Of a stretch of DNA of 64,000 bases, positions 11,197 to 22,857 are shown piece by piece. The notes below the pieces were generated by a model. That model did not search any database. It was not told the origin of the DNA and saw only the letters and a list, made by a program, of their open reading frames with translations. The stretch's first letter is position 1; each line of letters starts with the position of its first letter. The position numbers and the translations under genes are program-made. Source of the DNA: Zygnema cylindricum (lineage: Eukaryota; Streptophyta; Zygnematophyceae; Zygnematales; Zygnemataceae); assembly GCA_037447655.1 (NCBI GenBank), contig JBBHKE010002135.1, positions 186,001 to 250,000 on the forward strand. Direction: 5' to 3'.

Positions 11197-12243
11197 TGAA
11201 ACTCTGAGACCTCCATAAGTCCTCAGAGTGGACAGCTTCCAAGAAGCCTCTAGGATAACCCTGACCCCTTTGTGTTTCGGCAAAAATAACTGCCACCCTG
11301 ACAGACAAAAACTCTGACCAACTTCACCCTTGTGAAGACAAGACTCCCTTGAGTCGATAGCAAAAAGAATCTCTGAATTTGCTCCCCTGAGCAGTAAGTT
11401 ATGGAGGGTCAAAGTTGACCTTTTGTACAGAAGCTCTCTGGGAGAGAGGGTCCTATCTTCTAATTTTTCTAAGTCCTATCTCTCTCACAGACTCTATCTA
11501 CTGATGTACGGAACCAATCAGAATACAATTCCGTACGCAAAAGTACAGCTGCCGGTGTACTTTATGTACGTACATTGTACGACATGGCCTAAATGTCCAC
11601 ACGTGGAATATCTGGATTCGCTCCTTTAATCCTCGGTGATGCCGCGCCCCAATGTAACATCGCCACGTGTCATCCGATGTGGCGATGCCCACAAACCGCC
11701 GAATACTTCTTCCGCGATCTCGGCGCTAATTCCGGCAGTCCGATTAAACTCGCATTTGATCGTAGCCGTAATAAATACATGCGCGGTATTTGTTTCGCTT
11801 ACGAAATCATTGCGCGGTATTGATTTCTTATTCGTACCGCAATTCGTACTTTTACACTATCATATCTATGTATCCCGTTAACAGTTATAGTTAAATGATT
11901 TATCCTACGCGTACATGTTTAAATCATTATCGTACTATATACTATGTAAGACTACTTCTAGACTTAACGGCTAAGGCTACCGGCTATCTACTCTCTGACG
12001 GCCGGCAGGTACCAGGATGACATCTTGTTGCCGGCAAAATTCTTTTAGTGATTAACTCCTTGACTAATATAAATTTCTCGTAAACCTCAGGATAGCTAGG
12101 TAGCCATGGCTCTAGCTTCCTCTCCAATTTCTCAGTGACTGCGACAAGTTTGAGAGTTGGAGAGAGAAGTTAGAGGTAGACTGCCTCGGCTTCTTTATTT
12201 CTATTCAGACCTAGAAAATACTAAAAAACCATTAATTTCTGCA
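11197..12243 (-). mobile_element. solo copia LTR in gypsy integrase
   Basis: 1047-bp LTR on the minus strand (plus-strand limits TGAAACTC and TTTCTGCA) with perfect ATATT duplications at 11192-11196 and 12244-12248. It belongs to the LTR type of the elements at 15569-22020 and 30010-36470. Removing it with one duplication rejoins the gypsy frame, so it landed in an existing gypsy element. Confidence 0.95.
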
Positions 12244-12248
12244 ATATT

Positions 12249-12811
12249 CACCAGAAATAGCATATTCACTATGTTTTTCATGTTTCCCTACTGAATCTGT
12301 TTCGCGACATCGATTCGATTTTTCCTAATCGACGCACGCATATTCCTTTACCGCCCATTCAGGGTACCTCGAACGAGTACGACGTGGAGGAGATCCTTCA
12401 ACCGCGTCGCCATCGAAATTCTACCTCCACGCAATATTTGGTGCGTTGGAAAGGCTACGGAGTTGAAGACGATTCTTGGGTGGACAAGAAGGATCAGCAT
12501 TCGCCGATTTGCTGCGCCAGTTTACGCATAATGCAGACACTCAGCTTAACCGGAGGGGCAATCGCAAAGGACGCGATAAAGGATCGAATCGCAATGTCGC
12601 AACCATCGCAAATATCTTGGCGACTCGGCGAAGGAATGCAGCGGCGATAATAACGGCCCGCAACATTGTGGTTGCGCAGCCACCGACTAAAAACATAGCA
12701 GCGGTGCCGTCAAAGAATTGCAGCGCTATCGCTGCGCTGACAGGAAATCGCAACGGGGCAGTTGTGCATCACAACATTGGTGAAGACGAAACCGCGGTTT
12801 CATCGCAGTAG
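12249..12811 (+). pseudogene. gypsy pol C-terminus with chromodomain
   Basis: In frame with 8766-11196 once the solo LTR is ignored. One TAG at 12258-12260 is followed by HYVFHVSLL, the usual end of gypsy integrases. A chromodomain lies at about 12375-12480: EYDVEEILQPRR, QYLVRWKGYG, EDDSWV. Aromatic residues are present in the expected places. Chromodomains steer integration to marked chromatin. After it the frame slips near 12495; the shifted frame (ADLLRQFTHNA, then an Asn/Ala/Arg-rich tail) runs to 12811. Confidence 0.88.
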
Positions 12812-13020
12812 CGCAATTTAAGAAATGTTGGACCCTGCGATATCCTCACGCACTGCAACGTTGGGAAAACACCAACGGTGAGACCCTCAACCCTCGCGGA
12901 TAAAGCCACCATCAGCCTTCACGACAAACCAATCGAAGTAGTTTGGAGAGCGTCTCGCTCTGCACAGCCAGCTTACCTTCCCTTCTCGAACTACCGGAAT
13001 TATCTGACACAACAAAATCC

Positions 13021-14301
13021 ATGGTGTCGTTGTCCTCTCCACCTCCGAAAAGGAGGGGACTTGTACGGGTAGGGCAAGGAGATGTGCCCCGTCCAGAAAG
13101 ATTGCTAGTGGCGGTAGAGGCCATGGTGGAGGCAGATCCGAAAAAGGAGGTAGAAGCAGGACTGGAACCGAAAAAGACGGCCAGTAGCGAGGCAGGGTCG
13201 GCGGAGACTAGTGGAGGGGAGGGGTCAAAAAATTCACAAGACGCCGAGTACAACCCGCTCCAAGAGGGGGATGAGGAGGATGAAGAAGACCATGAACTCT
13301 CGGAAGCGGAAGAGCCGGAACGGGAACCGACACCCCCACAGATAAAGGAGCGTGCCTCGGATCCACAGGTGATGAGGGATCCTAATAAAGAGAGCACCGC
13401 AGACGAGTAGTCCTCAAAGATTTCAGAAAAGAGGGTTGAGGCACAGTATCCCAGCGGGGATGACGTATTTGTTCTACAACGGGAAGGAGGAGAGATTGAC
13501 AAGGAAAGTTAAAAAGGGGAAGAAATTCCCGACTACCTCTTTCCACTGCCTATCGACCCCCAACATCCAGACCTGGCCTTTAGTTTTGCCAAACACTTCT
13601 ATTGGGATCCTTTGGATTGGCCAGCAGCGTGTCGCACAGGAAAACCTAGGGATCCTAATAATATCCCTACCAGCGTGCCGTCCCACATGGCCTGGAATTT
13701 CATGCGGACGAAGGACTTAGGGAATAACCATAAGGGTTATGTGCAGTTAAACCCTCATGCCCTGTCATTTGTGGAAGTGGTAGAGGACCACTATCGGTAC
13801 TGGAAGGATGTTCCGGGACTGCTTCGCCTATATCACCTATGGGATGTCTGTCTTCACGACATCATTTCTCGGGCGGAGGTCACACCCGAAGCACAAACAC
13901 TCAAGCTGGCACGGAAGAACGCTTTGTAGCAAGCCCGAGCTGCCAAGAAACATGTATCCTTCAAACTAAGGAAAGTACCTCGGTGGGAACTGGCCGACGA
14001 GGAGGCGGAAAGAGCACGATGAATTGAAGAACCCGGAACACCCTAAGCGTCGGTACTTGAGGAACCTGCACCGGCGGCCGTTCTGCTGCCCCCCGCAGCA
14101 CCATCAACAGCACCAGAGGAAGGGGAGGACCGAGTTCGGGAGCGAATCACTCGCAGACGATTGGCGGCGGCAGATCATCATAACGTGCTGTTGGAGACTC
14201 GATGTGAGCAACTCCAAAATCAACTTGACTTTCTGCGACATGAATTCGAGGAGTACCGTGAGGAGACATACGACATACTCCGTCAACTTCAATTTCCCTA
14301 A
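13021..14301 (+). pseudogene. extra ORF of the gypsy element, unknown function
   Basis: A single sense frame of 427 codons (start MVSLSSPPPKRRG) between the chromodomain and the 3' LTR, with five internal stops (13408, 13510, 13927, 14020, 14044). Between stops the coding character continues. Layout: a basic, proline-rich start; a long Glu/Asp-rich region (about residues 45-130); a compact Trp/Tyr/His-rich region (about 165-300) with FYWDPLDWP and HYRYWKDVPGLLRLYHLW; a Pro/Ala linker; and a heptad-patterned C-terminus (about 388-426; CEQLQNQLDFLRHEFEEY) predicted as coiled coil. I recognise no family and see no signal peptide or membrane segment, so it does not look env-like. It could be a captured host gene or an accessory retroelement protein. 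Confidence 0.7.
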
Positions 14302-14345
14302 ATGAGTTAGGTTGAGCGGGATGATGAATCCTTAGTGGGAGGCAC

Positions 14346-14837
14346 TGTAACAGGGTTACAGAGCTGGGTACTTAAGGGCTAGAGACCAGACTGCTATAGT
14401 TGCGGTTGCAGAGCAGCGCAGCTGCGATTCCAGACTAGCGTAACATAGCAGCATAGTAACTTAGTAGAATAGCGTAGCGCAGCCTAGCAGCGCAGCGTGG
14501 CAGTATAGCAACGCCGCAGAACGTAGATTTTACGGTATAGTTTTAGAAAGAGATTTTGGAAATATATCAGTTGACCGTGAAGGTCCACGTGTACACTTGT
14601 ACACTATTAGGTTGACTAGCAGCTAATTAGTTTAAATAGTGGAGCAAGCGTAGTAAAAGGACAGACTTTTGGAGTAAACCTTTGCAGTGGGCTGTCAATT
14701 TGTAATCTTCCTCCGATTAATAAAGCTTGATTTTTTTTCTGTGAGTGTTGTGTGCTCTTGCTGTTGCTACGGGAAGATCCTTGGAGTCTTTCCGTTGTGC
14801 ATTATAGTGTGTTGTGGGTTTATTTTGCCCTTCTACA
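14346..14837 (+). repeat. 3' LTR of the gypsy chromovirus
   Basis: 492 bp, TGTAACAGGG...TTCTACA, the same family as the solo LTR 2537-3029. It includes repeated AGCRTAGCA-like units at about 14420-14520 and a possible poly-A signal AATAAAG near 14719. Confidence 0.93.
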
Positions 14838-15553
14838 TCCATCAAGTTGTGCCAGCGAGGCAAAAAATGATTACGTGTTAGATTTGGATCGGAACCACGT
14901 AGGATCATGTTCAGCAAGCCAGGAATAATAAAAGATTCGAAAGCAAAAAATTTGTATGGCATATGTATAGACGAACGCAGACTAAAATATCTATCAGCGC
15001 TACGCAAATGTACAATTTGTACGTTCTTGTCATTTCTTAGTACCAACCGTTTGGAAATCCTTTTCAAAGTGAAAATTTGTACTTTTTCGTTTGCAATTTT
15101 GTTTTATACACAAAGTCCTTTCCATGAAGGAAAAGTGTTGTCCGAAAGATATCCTCCAGCAAAGATTTTTTCGTCGCTTTGAAATCTGTCCTATACGAAG
15201 GCACGTGGCTTTTGACAATTATGAAGTCGTCATCGCTCTTCCGCTGTGGATGATACCTTTATATTTCCACGTGGACCAATAGACAAGTAGAGTATATGGG
15301 AAGTCTCCTCCTCCGAGGACAGTTGAGGAGACTCGCCAGATACTAGATAGAAGGGGCGTTTGCGTCGAAAATTCAAAATCGGACGGTGGAAGTTTTGGCC
15401 AAAAAGTTTGGAGAATCTTGAGGAATCTCCAGTTATCATGTTTAAAAAAAAAAAAAAAAAAAGTACGGCCATGTACGAAAATGAGCAAGACTCGTACGAA
15501 AATGCACGTTTTCCAGTAATGAACCTCACTTTTCGCATAATAGAGGTTCACCC
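14838..15553 (+). mobile_element. Harbinger-like MITE fragment (family H1)
   Basis: Aligns with the complete copies 42336-43119, 47394-48177 and 62956-63761 from about 80 bp inside their left end (TTCCATCAGGTCGTGCC region) to the right terminus AGGTTCACCC, followed by TAA. Its left end is missing where the gypsy element joins. It includes the family's inverted repeat GTCTCCTC/GAGGAGAC at about 15303-15332 and an A-run near 15450. No ORF is supported. Confidence 0.75.
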
Positions 15554-15568
15554 TAAACAATAACCTAC

Positions 15569-16625
15569 TGTAGAAATTAATGGTCATTTTTTAAGTATTT
15601 TCTAGGTCTAAATATAAATATAGAAAGAAGCCGAGGCAGTCTACCTCTAACTTCTCTCTCCAACTCTCAAACTTGTCGCAGTCACTGAGAAATTGGAGAG
15701 GAAGCTAGAGCCATGGCCACCTAGGCTATCCAGAGGTTTACGGGATATAATTATTAGTTTATCTACCATTAGGGGTTTATTTACTAAAAATATATGTGTT
15801 GCCTCCAGGATTTGATCTTGGTACCTGCCGGCCAATAAGCTGCAGGTAGCCGGTAGCCTTATCCGTTAAGTCTAGACCTAGTGTTACATTCCATAAGAAT
15901 TGATATTTAGTTAAACATTAACACGTAGGATTATTCATTTAACTGAAATTGTTTACGGGAGACATAGATCCATTAATGTAAAAGTACAGATTATAGTACG
16001 GATAAGAAACGAATACCGCGCATTTATTTCTTTAGCGAAACGAATACCGCGTATGTATTTATTACGGCTACGATTAAATGTGAATTTAATCGGACTTCCA
16101 GAATTAAATGCCGAGATCGCGGAAGAGGATTTCGGCGGTTTTTTGTCATCGCCACATCGGATGACACGTGGCGGAAGTACATTGGATCACGGCATCTCCG
16201 AAAATTAAAGGAGCGAATCCAGATATACCACGTGTCGACATTTGGGCCATGTCATACAGAAAGTACACCGGCAGCTGTACTTTTGTGTACGGAGGAGCTA
16301 TCTAATTGGCTCCGTACATCAGTAGATAGAGTCTGTGAGAGAGATAAGACTTAGAAAAATTAGGAGATAGGACCTTCTCTCCCAGAGAGCTTATGTACTA
16401 AAGGTCAAGTTTGACCCTCCATAACTTACTGCTCAGCGGAGCAAATTCAGAGATTCTTTTTGCTATCGACTCAGGGGAGTCTTGCCTTCATAGGGGTGAA
16501 GTTGGTCAAGATTTTTGTCTGCCAGGGTGGCAGTTGTTCTTGGTGAAACACAAAGGGGTCAGGGTAATCCTAGAGGCTTTTTGGAAGCTGTCCACTCTGA
16601 GGACTTATGTAGGTCTCAGGTTTCA
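15569..16625 (+). repeat. 5' LTR of copia element 15569-22020
   Basis: 1057 bp. It contains ACACGTGGCGG near 16165, CCACGTGTCGAC near 16230 and a GTAC cluster at about 16255-16315. The antisense tRNA-like block lies at about 15800-15880. The leader hairpins include GCTC/GAGC, GACTC/GAGTC, CTTCAT/GTGAAG and CTGCC/GGCAG. Confidence 0.93.
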
Positions 16626-17625
16626 GGTTATGGGCCCACTGTCTAACGCACCAATCTTTAATGGAATTGGCTTTATATACTGGGAAAGTATGATGATAGG
16701 AGCTCTATGCGAAAAAAGGTTTTGGGGGATAGTGAGTGGACGATTAGGGCGTCCATCAAGTCTTTGAATTCCTCCTGGGTTTGAAAGAAGCAGATTCACA
16801 AAGAAATCAGGTCCATCTTCAACAGAGGAGACAAAGGAAAGAGAGGTGGTGGACAAAAGAGCGGAGAAGGAGACGACCACACCAATAATAACTGGTTCAG
16901 CATTCATGTCACCTTTTCCGAGGAACGAGGAGAATGATACTCAAACCTGGGATTTCAACAATCTGGCGACAAAGCACTTCATCCTACACCATCTTACTCA
17001 AGGACTTGCATGTCCTCATTTGTAGGTAGAAAGGCCATCCAATCTGTGGATGGCTCTCATAAAGATGTACCGAAGTGGTACGATTCAGCAACAACAGTTG
17101 GCTGATCAGAAAGTTAAGGAATATGTATACAAAGGGGGGAAAATGTTGGATTTTTGCAAAGAGCTTGCTACAGTCTTCATGGAGCTAGAGAGTGCGGGAA
17201 AAGATTTTAGGGAAAAAGAAAAGGTTAACTGTTTACTGATGAAGTTACCTGATGAGTTCGAGAACATAGTCAACCGTGTGCAGGACTTGCCGGACTCAAG
17301 GTGGATATGGAACTCAATGGTAGGGATGATTCTCGTTCGGGAGAATACGATTGAGATCTGAAGGGGAGGAAAGAGTGGCCAAGCCTTGGCAACAGCGACT
17401 GATTGGAGGAACAAGGATTTCCGAAAACCGGTTGTAAACTATGGGGGGAGGGAGCAGAAAAATCATACCGACGAGTTTGGACCAAGGGCTCCCAAAGGTT
17501 TATATTATTTTTGTAAGAAACCTGGGCACTATATGGCAGAGTGCACTCAACTAACCGAGCGTCGGTTAAAGGAGGGGCAGACTAGTGGTACCCCGAGGGG
17601 AAAGAAAAAGGCCCTTGTGACATAG
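16607..17625 (+). pseudogene. copia gag
   Basis: Starts at ATG 16607 in the LTR, but codon 2 is TAG where related copies have GAG. Gag motifs follow: FNGIGFIYWESMMIGALCEK, then KVKEYVYKGGKMLDFCKEL and KLPDEFENIVNRVQDLP. The zinc knuckle FCKKPGHYMAEC sits at about 17509-17544. Further stops (near 16766, 17023, 17359 and 17623) interrupt it, each a one-base change from the other full copy. Gag packages the element RNA; the knuckle binds RNA. Confidence 0.88.
16626..16638 (+). other. primer-binding site, half-tRNA type
   Basis: GGTTATGGGCCCA immediately after the LTR, identical to the copy at 31065-31077 and complementary to the anticodon region of initiator tRNA-Met. Confidence 0.85.
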
Positions 17626-18738
17626 GTACATGAGGTGGAATCCGAGGACGAGGACGATGAGCTCCTTTTAGATGAGGAGTTTGAAGCAAAAAACGAGGTC
17701 GAAATTCCACGAAGGCAGAAATGTGCTTACGGTGGATTGAAAGGTGAAGCAGGCTGGATTGTAGATTCAAGTGCCTCTATGCACATGTGTAAAGATAGGC
17801 ACCTGTTCACTAAGATAAAAAAGATTCCCACCGTAGAGATAGAGTACGGGGATGGGAGGATAGTCACCACTATTCTTGTAGGATCGGTAGATTTGAAAGT
17901 GTTAGTAGAAGGAAAGACATCCATAGTAACATTCTCCGATGTATTGTTATTACGGAGCAGAAACAAAAACCTCATCTCTATATCTGTATTAGATGATAAG
18001 GGTTTTTTTACTAGCATTAGGGAAGGAGTCTTTACAGCTAGTTTTGAGGAGGATGTCTATTTCATTGCTGAGAAAGGTAGCCATGGGATGTTTAGGCTGG
18101 TTTTAAGTAATGAAACGAAGAAACTTTATTATGCTGGTGTTCATGATATTATGATGTGGCATAAGAGGCTTGGGCATGTGAATCTAGATAAGTTAAAAGA
18201 GATGAAAAAGACGGGAGTGGTGGAAGGGATTCAGTTCATTGAGAGTGATAATATAAGTGATTGTAGTGGATGTGCTCAAGGTAAAGCACATAGATTACCC
18301 TCTCCTAAAATTGCCACGTATAAGGGAGAAAAAATTCTAGATCTAGTACACACAGATATTTGGGGACAACCTAAATTGCCCTCACCAGGGGGGAAGAGAT
18401 TTATGATGACTATCACTGATGATTGGTCTCGGTATTCCCGAGTGTATTTTTTGAAAAACAAGTCCGAATCTCAAGATTGTTTTAGACAATATAAAGCATG
18501 GAGCGAAAAACTCCATGAAACTCCAATCAAGAGAATAAAGAGTGACAATGGTGGAGAGTATACTTCTAACCAGTTTGAGGATTTTCTGAGGGAAGATGGG
18601 GTCCAACACCAAAAGACAGTTCCAAAAAACTCGGAACAGAATGGGGTAGCTGAAAGGTTAAATAAAACATTAAGTGATAGTGCAAGAAGTATGTTGTCAG
18701 ATAAGAAGATAGAAAAAGGTTTTGGGCAGAAGCAATGA
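17626..18738 (+). pseudogene. copia protease and integrase
   Basis: Protease motif WIVDSSASMHMC: the usual DSGA catalytic turn is DSSA here, versus DSGA at 32190. The GAG-pre-integrase zinc-finger region has WHKRLGHVNLDKL and CSGCAQGK. The integrase core keeps Asp in LVHTDIWG, Asp in KSDNGGEY and Glu in NGVAERLNK. A one-base deletion near 18715, compared with 33155, ends the frame at 18738; the reading continues in another frame as NCANYLKNR. Confidence 0.9.
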
Positions 18739-20941
18739 ACTGTGCTAATTACCTCAAAAATAGAGTTCTTACTTCAGCTATAAAAGATCAAACACCTTAT
18801 GAGAGATGGACAAGCCGGAAACCAGACATATCTCACTTAAAGGTTTTCGGCAGTCAAGTATTCAGTCTAGATACAGATCGGTCTAATTGGAAGCTAGATC
18901 CTAAAGGAAAACCGGGATACTTATTAGGATATGATGAGGATGTTAAAGGATATAGAGTTTATGATCTAAAAAGAGAAGATATAATCTTAGTAAAGCATCT
19001 AGTAGTTATGGGTGAAGGAAAGTCTGTGGATCCCTCCAAATATACAAAGTCACTAAAAATCAGATTTGAGTCAGAAAATTCCGATGACTTTGAGCTCCCT
19101 AATTTTCCGGGTTTTAGAGAAGATGACATTCTTGCAGATACAAATCAGACCGAAAAGGACTCGGCTGTGGAAACTCCAGTGACAACTCTACCCGAAGCGG
19201 AAGACGTGGTGGAAATTGATTCGAAATCAAGGGATAGGGGAGAAGCCGAGTTTGTTCGAAAGACTCCACGAGAACCATCTATTCTGGCCTCTGATTTTGA
19301 GGGGGGAAGGAGAAGTAGCAAAAGACTACAAGAAAAACAGGTTAATAACAAGGTAACTAAACTATCTCATCAAGATGAACCTCAAACTTATGGAGAGGCG
19401 ATGACTTGTCCAGAAAGAAACCGGTGGAAGACAGCCATCAATGAGGAGATGGCGTCAATTATGGCAGCCGATACTTGGGAGCTGGTGGATTGTCCACCTA
19501 ACCGAAAACCAATCGGTTGTAAGTGGGTTTTCAAATTAAAACTGAACCCAGATAACACAATCGAGCGCTACAAGGCCCGATTAGTGGCAAAGGGATTTAC
19601 ACTAAAAGAGGGAATTGACTACGAGGAAACCTTTGCCCCGGTGGTCAGATTTCCCTCCGTTCGCATACTTCTCAGCTTGGCAGCAGCGGAAGACATGGAA
19701 GTGCACCAGATGGACATCAAGAGAACCTTTTTGCATGGAGAATTGGAAGAGGAGATCTTCATGCGACAACTCGAAGGGTTTGTGGAGGAAAGAGAGGAGA
19801 GTAAGGTATGTCGGCTGATTAAATCTCTTTATGGTTTGTAACAGGCGCCTCGACAGTGGAATAAGAAGCTTGATGAGTTTCTTACCGGTCAAGGATATAT
19901 CGGGATCAGCTCAGATCACTCAATCTATGATTTCGAAGATGAGGAAGGTTTTATATTTATTGCAATTTATGTTGATCATTTGCTTGTTTTAAGTAAATCA
20001 ATGGAAAAAATTAATAAACTGAAAACATATCTTAAGGGGAGATTTGACATGAAGGATATGGGGGAAGCAAAATATATTTTGCGAATTCAAGTAGAAAAAG
20101 ACCGGAAAAGAAAGATTATAAGATTGACTCAAAAGAAAGCAATAGGGAACATGCTTGAAAATTTTCAAATGGATAAAGCTAATAGTTGTACAACTCGGAG
20201 GGGAGTGAGGAAGAAGGAGTAATAATCTTAGACGAGGAATTATCTCTTGAAGAACAAAAGTTCATGCAGACTATTCCTTACAGGCAAGTAGTGGGAAGTC
20301 TAATCTATTTTATGAATTGTACCCGGCCGGATTTAGCTGCAGCTGTAGGAGTGCTGAGTAGAAGTCTAAATGCTCCCACTAAGAGGGATTGGGAGGCAGC
20401 TAAGAGAGTCCTTAGATATTTGATATGAACTAGGGATCTATGGTTGCATTTGGGTGGGGAGAATACTGACATCACTACTTGGAGTGATGCCAGTTATGGT
20501 GATGCTCCGATGAGGAGATGCACTTCTGGATATGTATTATATGTGGGTGATGGGGCTTGCTGTTGGAGTAGCAAACAGCAAAAAGTTATTGCTCAGTCCA
20601 CCATGGAGGCTGAGTATATGGCCTCTTGCTCTGCTGTAAAAGAATTGATGTGGGTGAAGTCTTTGCTTATTGAGCTTGGTCACCTTAAGAGTGGTGTGCA
20701 TAATTTTTTTTGTGATAATCAGACAGCAATCGCTATTTCTGCCAATCCTAAACATCATTATAAAGCCAAACACAAGGACATTAGACTCAGCTTTGTTAGG
20801 GAGAAAGTAAAAAACAAAATAATCAGTTTAGAGTACCGACCAGATAGTGAGATGGTAGCAGATATGATGACCAAACCCGTGCCTTCCTCTAAGCTAATTT
20901 TCTGCATGGAGAAGTGTGGTATGAAATTAAAGATTGACTAG
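18735..20941 (+). pseudogene. copia integrase C-end, RT and RNase H
   Basis: Begins with the integrase tail and the linker KVFGSQVFSLDTDRSN. RT starts at TWELVDCPPNRKPIGCKWVF, with YKARLVAKGFT and FAPVVRFPSVRIL. A TAA interrupts SLYGL-QAPRQWNKKL at 19839-19841. The catalytic YVDD box reads YVDH at 19968-19979, so the polymerase site is lost. A deletion of roughly 25 bases lies near 20195, and a TGA near 20426. RNase H keeps WSDASYGDAPMR, QSTMEAEYMA and FCDNQTAIAI, ending VADMMTKPV. Confidence 0.9.
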
Positions 20942-20953
20942 AAATAAGGGGAG
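20942..20953 (+). other. polypurine tract
   Basis: AAATAAGGGGAG directly before the 3' LTR. It is the plus-strand primer site for reverse transcription and is shared with the site at 3970-3981. Confidence 0.8.
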
Positions 20954-22020
20954 TGTAGAAACTAATGGTCCATTTTTGGTATTTTCTAGGTCTAAATATA
21001 ATTATAGAAAGAAGCCGAGGCAGTCTACCTCTAACTTCTCTCTCCAACTCTCAAACTTGTCGCAGTCACTGAGAAATTGGAGAGGAAGTCAGTGCCATGG
21101 CTACCTAGGCTATCAAGAGGTTTACGGGATATAATTATTAGTTTATTTACCATTAGGGGTTTATTTACTAATAATATATGTGTTGCCTCCAGGATTTGAT
21201 CCTGGTACTTGCCGGCCGGTAAGCTGCAGGTAGCTGGTAGCCTTATCCGTTAAGTTTAGACCTAGTGTTACATTCCATAGGGTTTGATATTTAGTTAAAC
21301 ATTACCACGTAGGATTATTCATTTAACTGAAAATGTTTACGGGAGACATAGATCCACTAAAGTAAAAGTACGGATTACATTACGGATAAGAAACAAATAC
21401 TGTGCTTTGATTTCTTTAGCGAAACGAATACCGCGTATGTATTTATTACAGCTACGATTAAATGTGAATTTAATCGGACGGCCGGAATTAGACGCCGAGA
21501 TCGCGGAAGAGGATTTCGGCGGTTTTTTGTCATCGCCACATCGGATGACACGTGGCGGAATGACATTGGATCACGACATCTGCGAGGGTTAAGGGAGCGA
21601 ATCCGGATATACCACGTGTCGACATTTAGGCCATGTCGTACAATGTTCGTACAGAAAGTACACCGGCAGCTGTACTTTTGTGTACGGAGGAGTAATTTGA
21701 TTGGCTCCGTACATCGGTAGATAGAGTCTGTGAGAGAGATAGGACTTAGAAAAATTAGGAGATAGGACCCTCTCTCCCAGAGAGCTTCTGTACAAAATGT
21801 CAAGTTTGACCCTCCATAACTTACTGCTCGGGGGAGCAAATTCAGAGATTCTTTTTGCTATCAACTCGAGGAGTCTTGCCTTCACAAGGGTGAAGTTGGT
21901 CAGATTTTTTGTCTACCAGGGTGGCAGTTGTTCTTGCTGAAACACAAATGGGTCAGTGTAATCCTAGAGGCTTCTTGGAAGCTGTCGACTCTGAGGACTT
22001 ATGGAGGTCTCGTGGTTCTA
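20954..22020 (+). repeat. 3' LTR of copia element 15569-22020
   Basis: 1067 bp, similar along its length to 15569-16625 with scattered substitutions and small indels. It holds CCAGGATCAAATCCTGG-type T-arm symmetry on the minus strand at about 21186-21205 and hairpins GACTC-type and CTTCAC/GTGAAG at about 21866-21895. Confidence 0.92.
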
Positions 22021-22137
22021 ATTGAAATGAAGCAATAGGTGCCTTTTTGGCACGACCTGATGGATAAGTGATAAAAATATCATTGCTAGTAAATGTGTCC
22101 CTATGATTACTGGAAAACGCCTGATGGGCGATGACCC
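22021..22137 (-). mobile_element. Harbinger-like terminal fragment
   Basis: Read on the minus strand it starts GGGTCATCGCCCATCAGGCG and continues CCAGTAATC, CACATTTACTAGCAATGATA and CCATCAGGTCGTGCC. This is the layout of the left end of family H1 (62956-63050) with a different terminus. It is cut by the copia LTR. Confidence 0.65.
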
Positions 22138-22551
22138 CAATTCTCACAATTTCGAACTGAAAAATCCAACCAAAACCCACAAAAATCCGGCCGAAAATCC
22201 TAAATTTATTTCGTAACGCTCTTTCATCACGCTATTTGTTATACCTCCGTCACGCTCTTCCTACCATCCTTTCAGCTTTGTGGTTTCTCACTCGAAAATT
22301 ATGGATTTTTGTGGTACAATGACTTAGTACGCTAATGAAAAATTAAAGTTATATTTGATTGGTGTGAAAAAATCTTTGAAAATGTTGTTTATGTGGTCTT
22401 AACGAACGTAGTACCTCTCAATTTAGAAAACACGTGGTTTACAAGCTTTACACGATAAACCATCTTCCGTAATATTATAACTAGTAATATGGGTCGTACA
22501 ATTTTATAAATCTTTTAGGGTTATTTCACCCTTTTTCATGATTAAAATGTA
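22138..22551. other. no gene seen
   Basis: AT-rich intergenic sequence without an ORF or repeat that I can support. Confidence 0.5.
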
Positions 22552-22857
22552 CATTTTGATTCGCTATTAGTGTTTAGTCACTAATTTGGCGGCCCCAAAA
22601 TTTTGACCCTCATCGATTTTGGGTTTTTATTTTTGACGTTCCTCGACTGTTTTTTGTTACGATCATGTTTTGTACTATGACGGTCTTACCATTTTTTTTT
22701 GCAATAAAATACCAATTTCTATGTGTTTAATTAGCGTTAGTGGTATAAATGAACGTTACTCTTTGTTGACGTTCCTCGAATCAAAGCTAGTGTTAATAAC
22801 ACTGCAATAACTTTTATTTACTCTAGTATTTCTCTTCACTAATAGCAATTCATGGTG
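22552..22857. mobile_element. MITE, TA-flanked group
   Basis: 306 bp between TA dinucleotides at 22550-22551 and 22858-22859. Ends: TTGATTCGCTATTAGTGTTT and CACTAATAGCAATTCATGGTG. The left interior (CACTAATTTGG..CCC..AAAATTT) resembles the copy starting at 51177. It contains no coding region. Confidence 0.65.

Larger units (their letters stand above)
8766..14837 (+). mobile_element. Ty3/gypsy chromovirus, 5' end missing at a gap
   Basis: Order seen: RT, RNase H, integrase, chromodomain, an extra ORF, 3' LTR. Integrase after RT plus a C-terminal chromodomain defines a Ty3/gypsy chromovirus. It is interrupted at 11197-12243 by a solo copia LTR and carries nonsense codons, so it is inactive. 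The 3' LTR at 14346-14837 is preceded by a purine-rich AGTGGGAGGCAC. Downstream lies a Harbinger-like element into whose left part it seems to have inserted. Confidence 0.92.
15569..22020 (+). mobile_element. full-length copia element, coding-dead
   Basis: LTRs 15569-16625 and 20954-22020 surround a complete gag-PR-INT-RT-RNase H region in Ty1/copia order. The last bases of the 3' LTR are changed (TTCTA instead of TTACA), and I see no matching target duplication (CCTAC left, ATTGA right), so the right edge may have been altered. All proteins carry lesions. Confidence 0.93.

Noticed and set aside
12912-13502. 196-codon Ser-rich minus-strand ORF
   Set aside because: It is antisense to the acidic part of the gypsy extra ORF; Glu/Asp codons read backwards give Ser/Leu/Phe. 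No motif of its own.
14838-15280. Continuation of the gypsy element past 14837
   Set aside because: The LTR ends at TTCTACA; what follows aligns with the interior of the Harbinger-like family H1, not with retroelement sequence.
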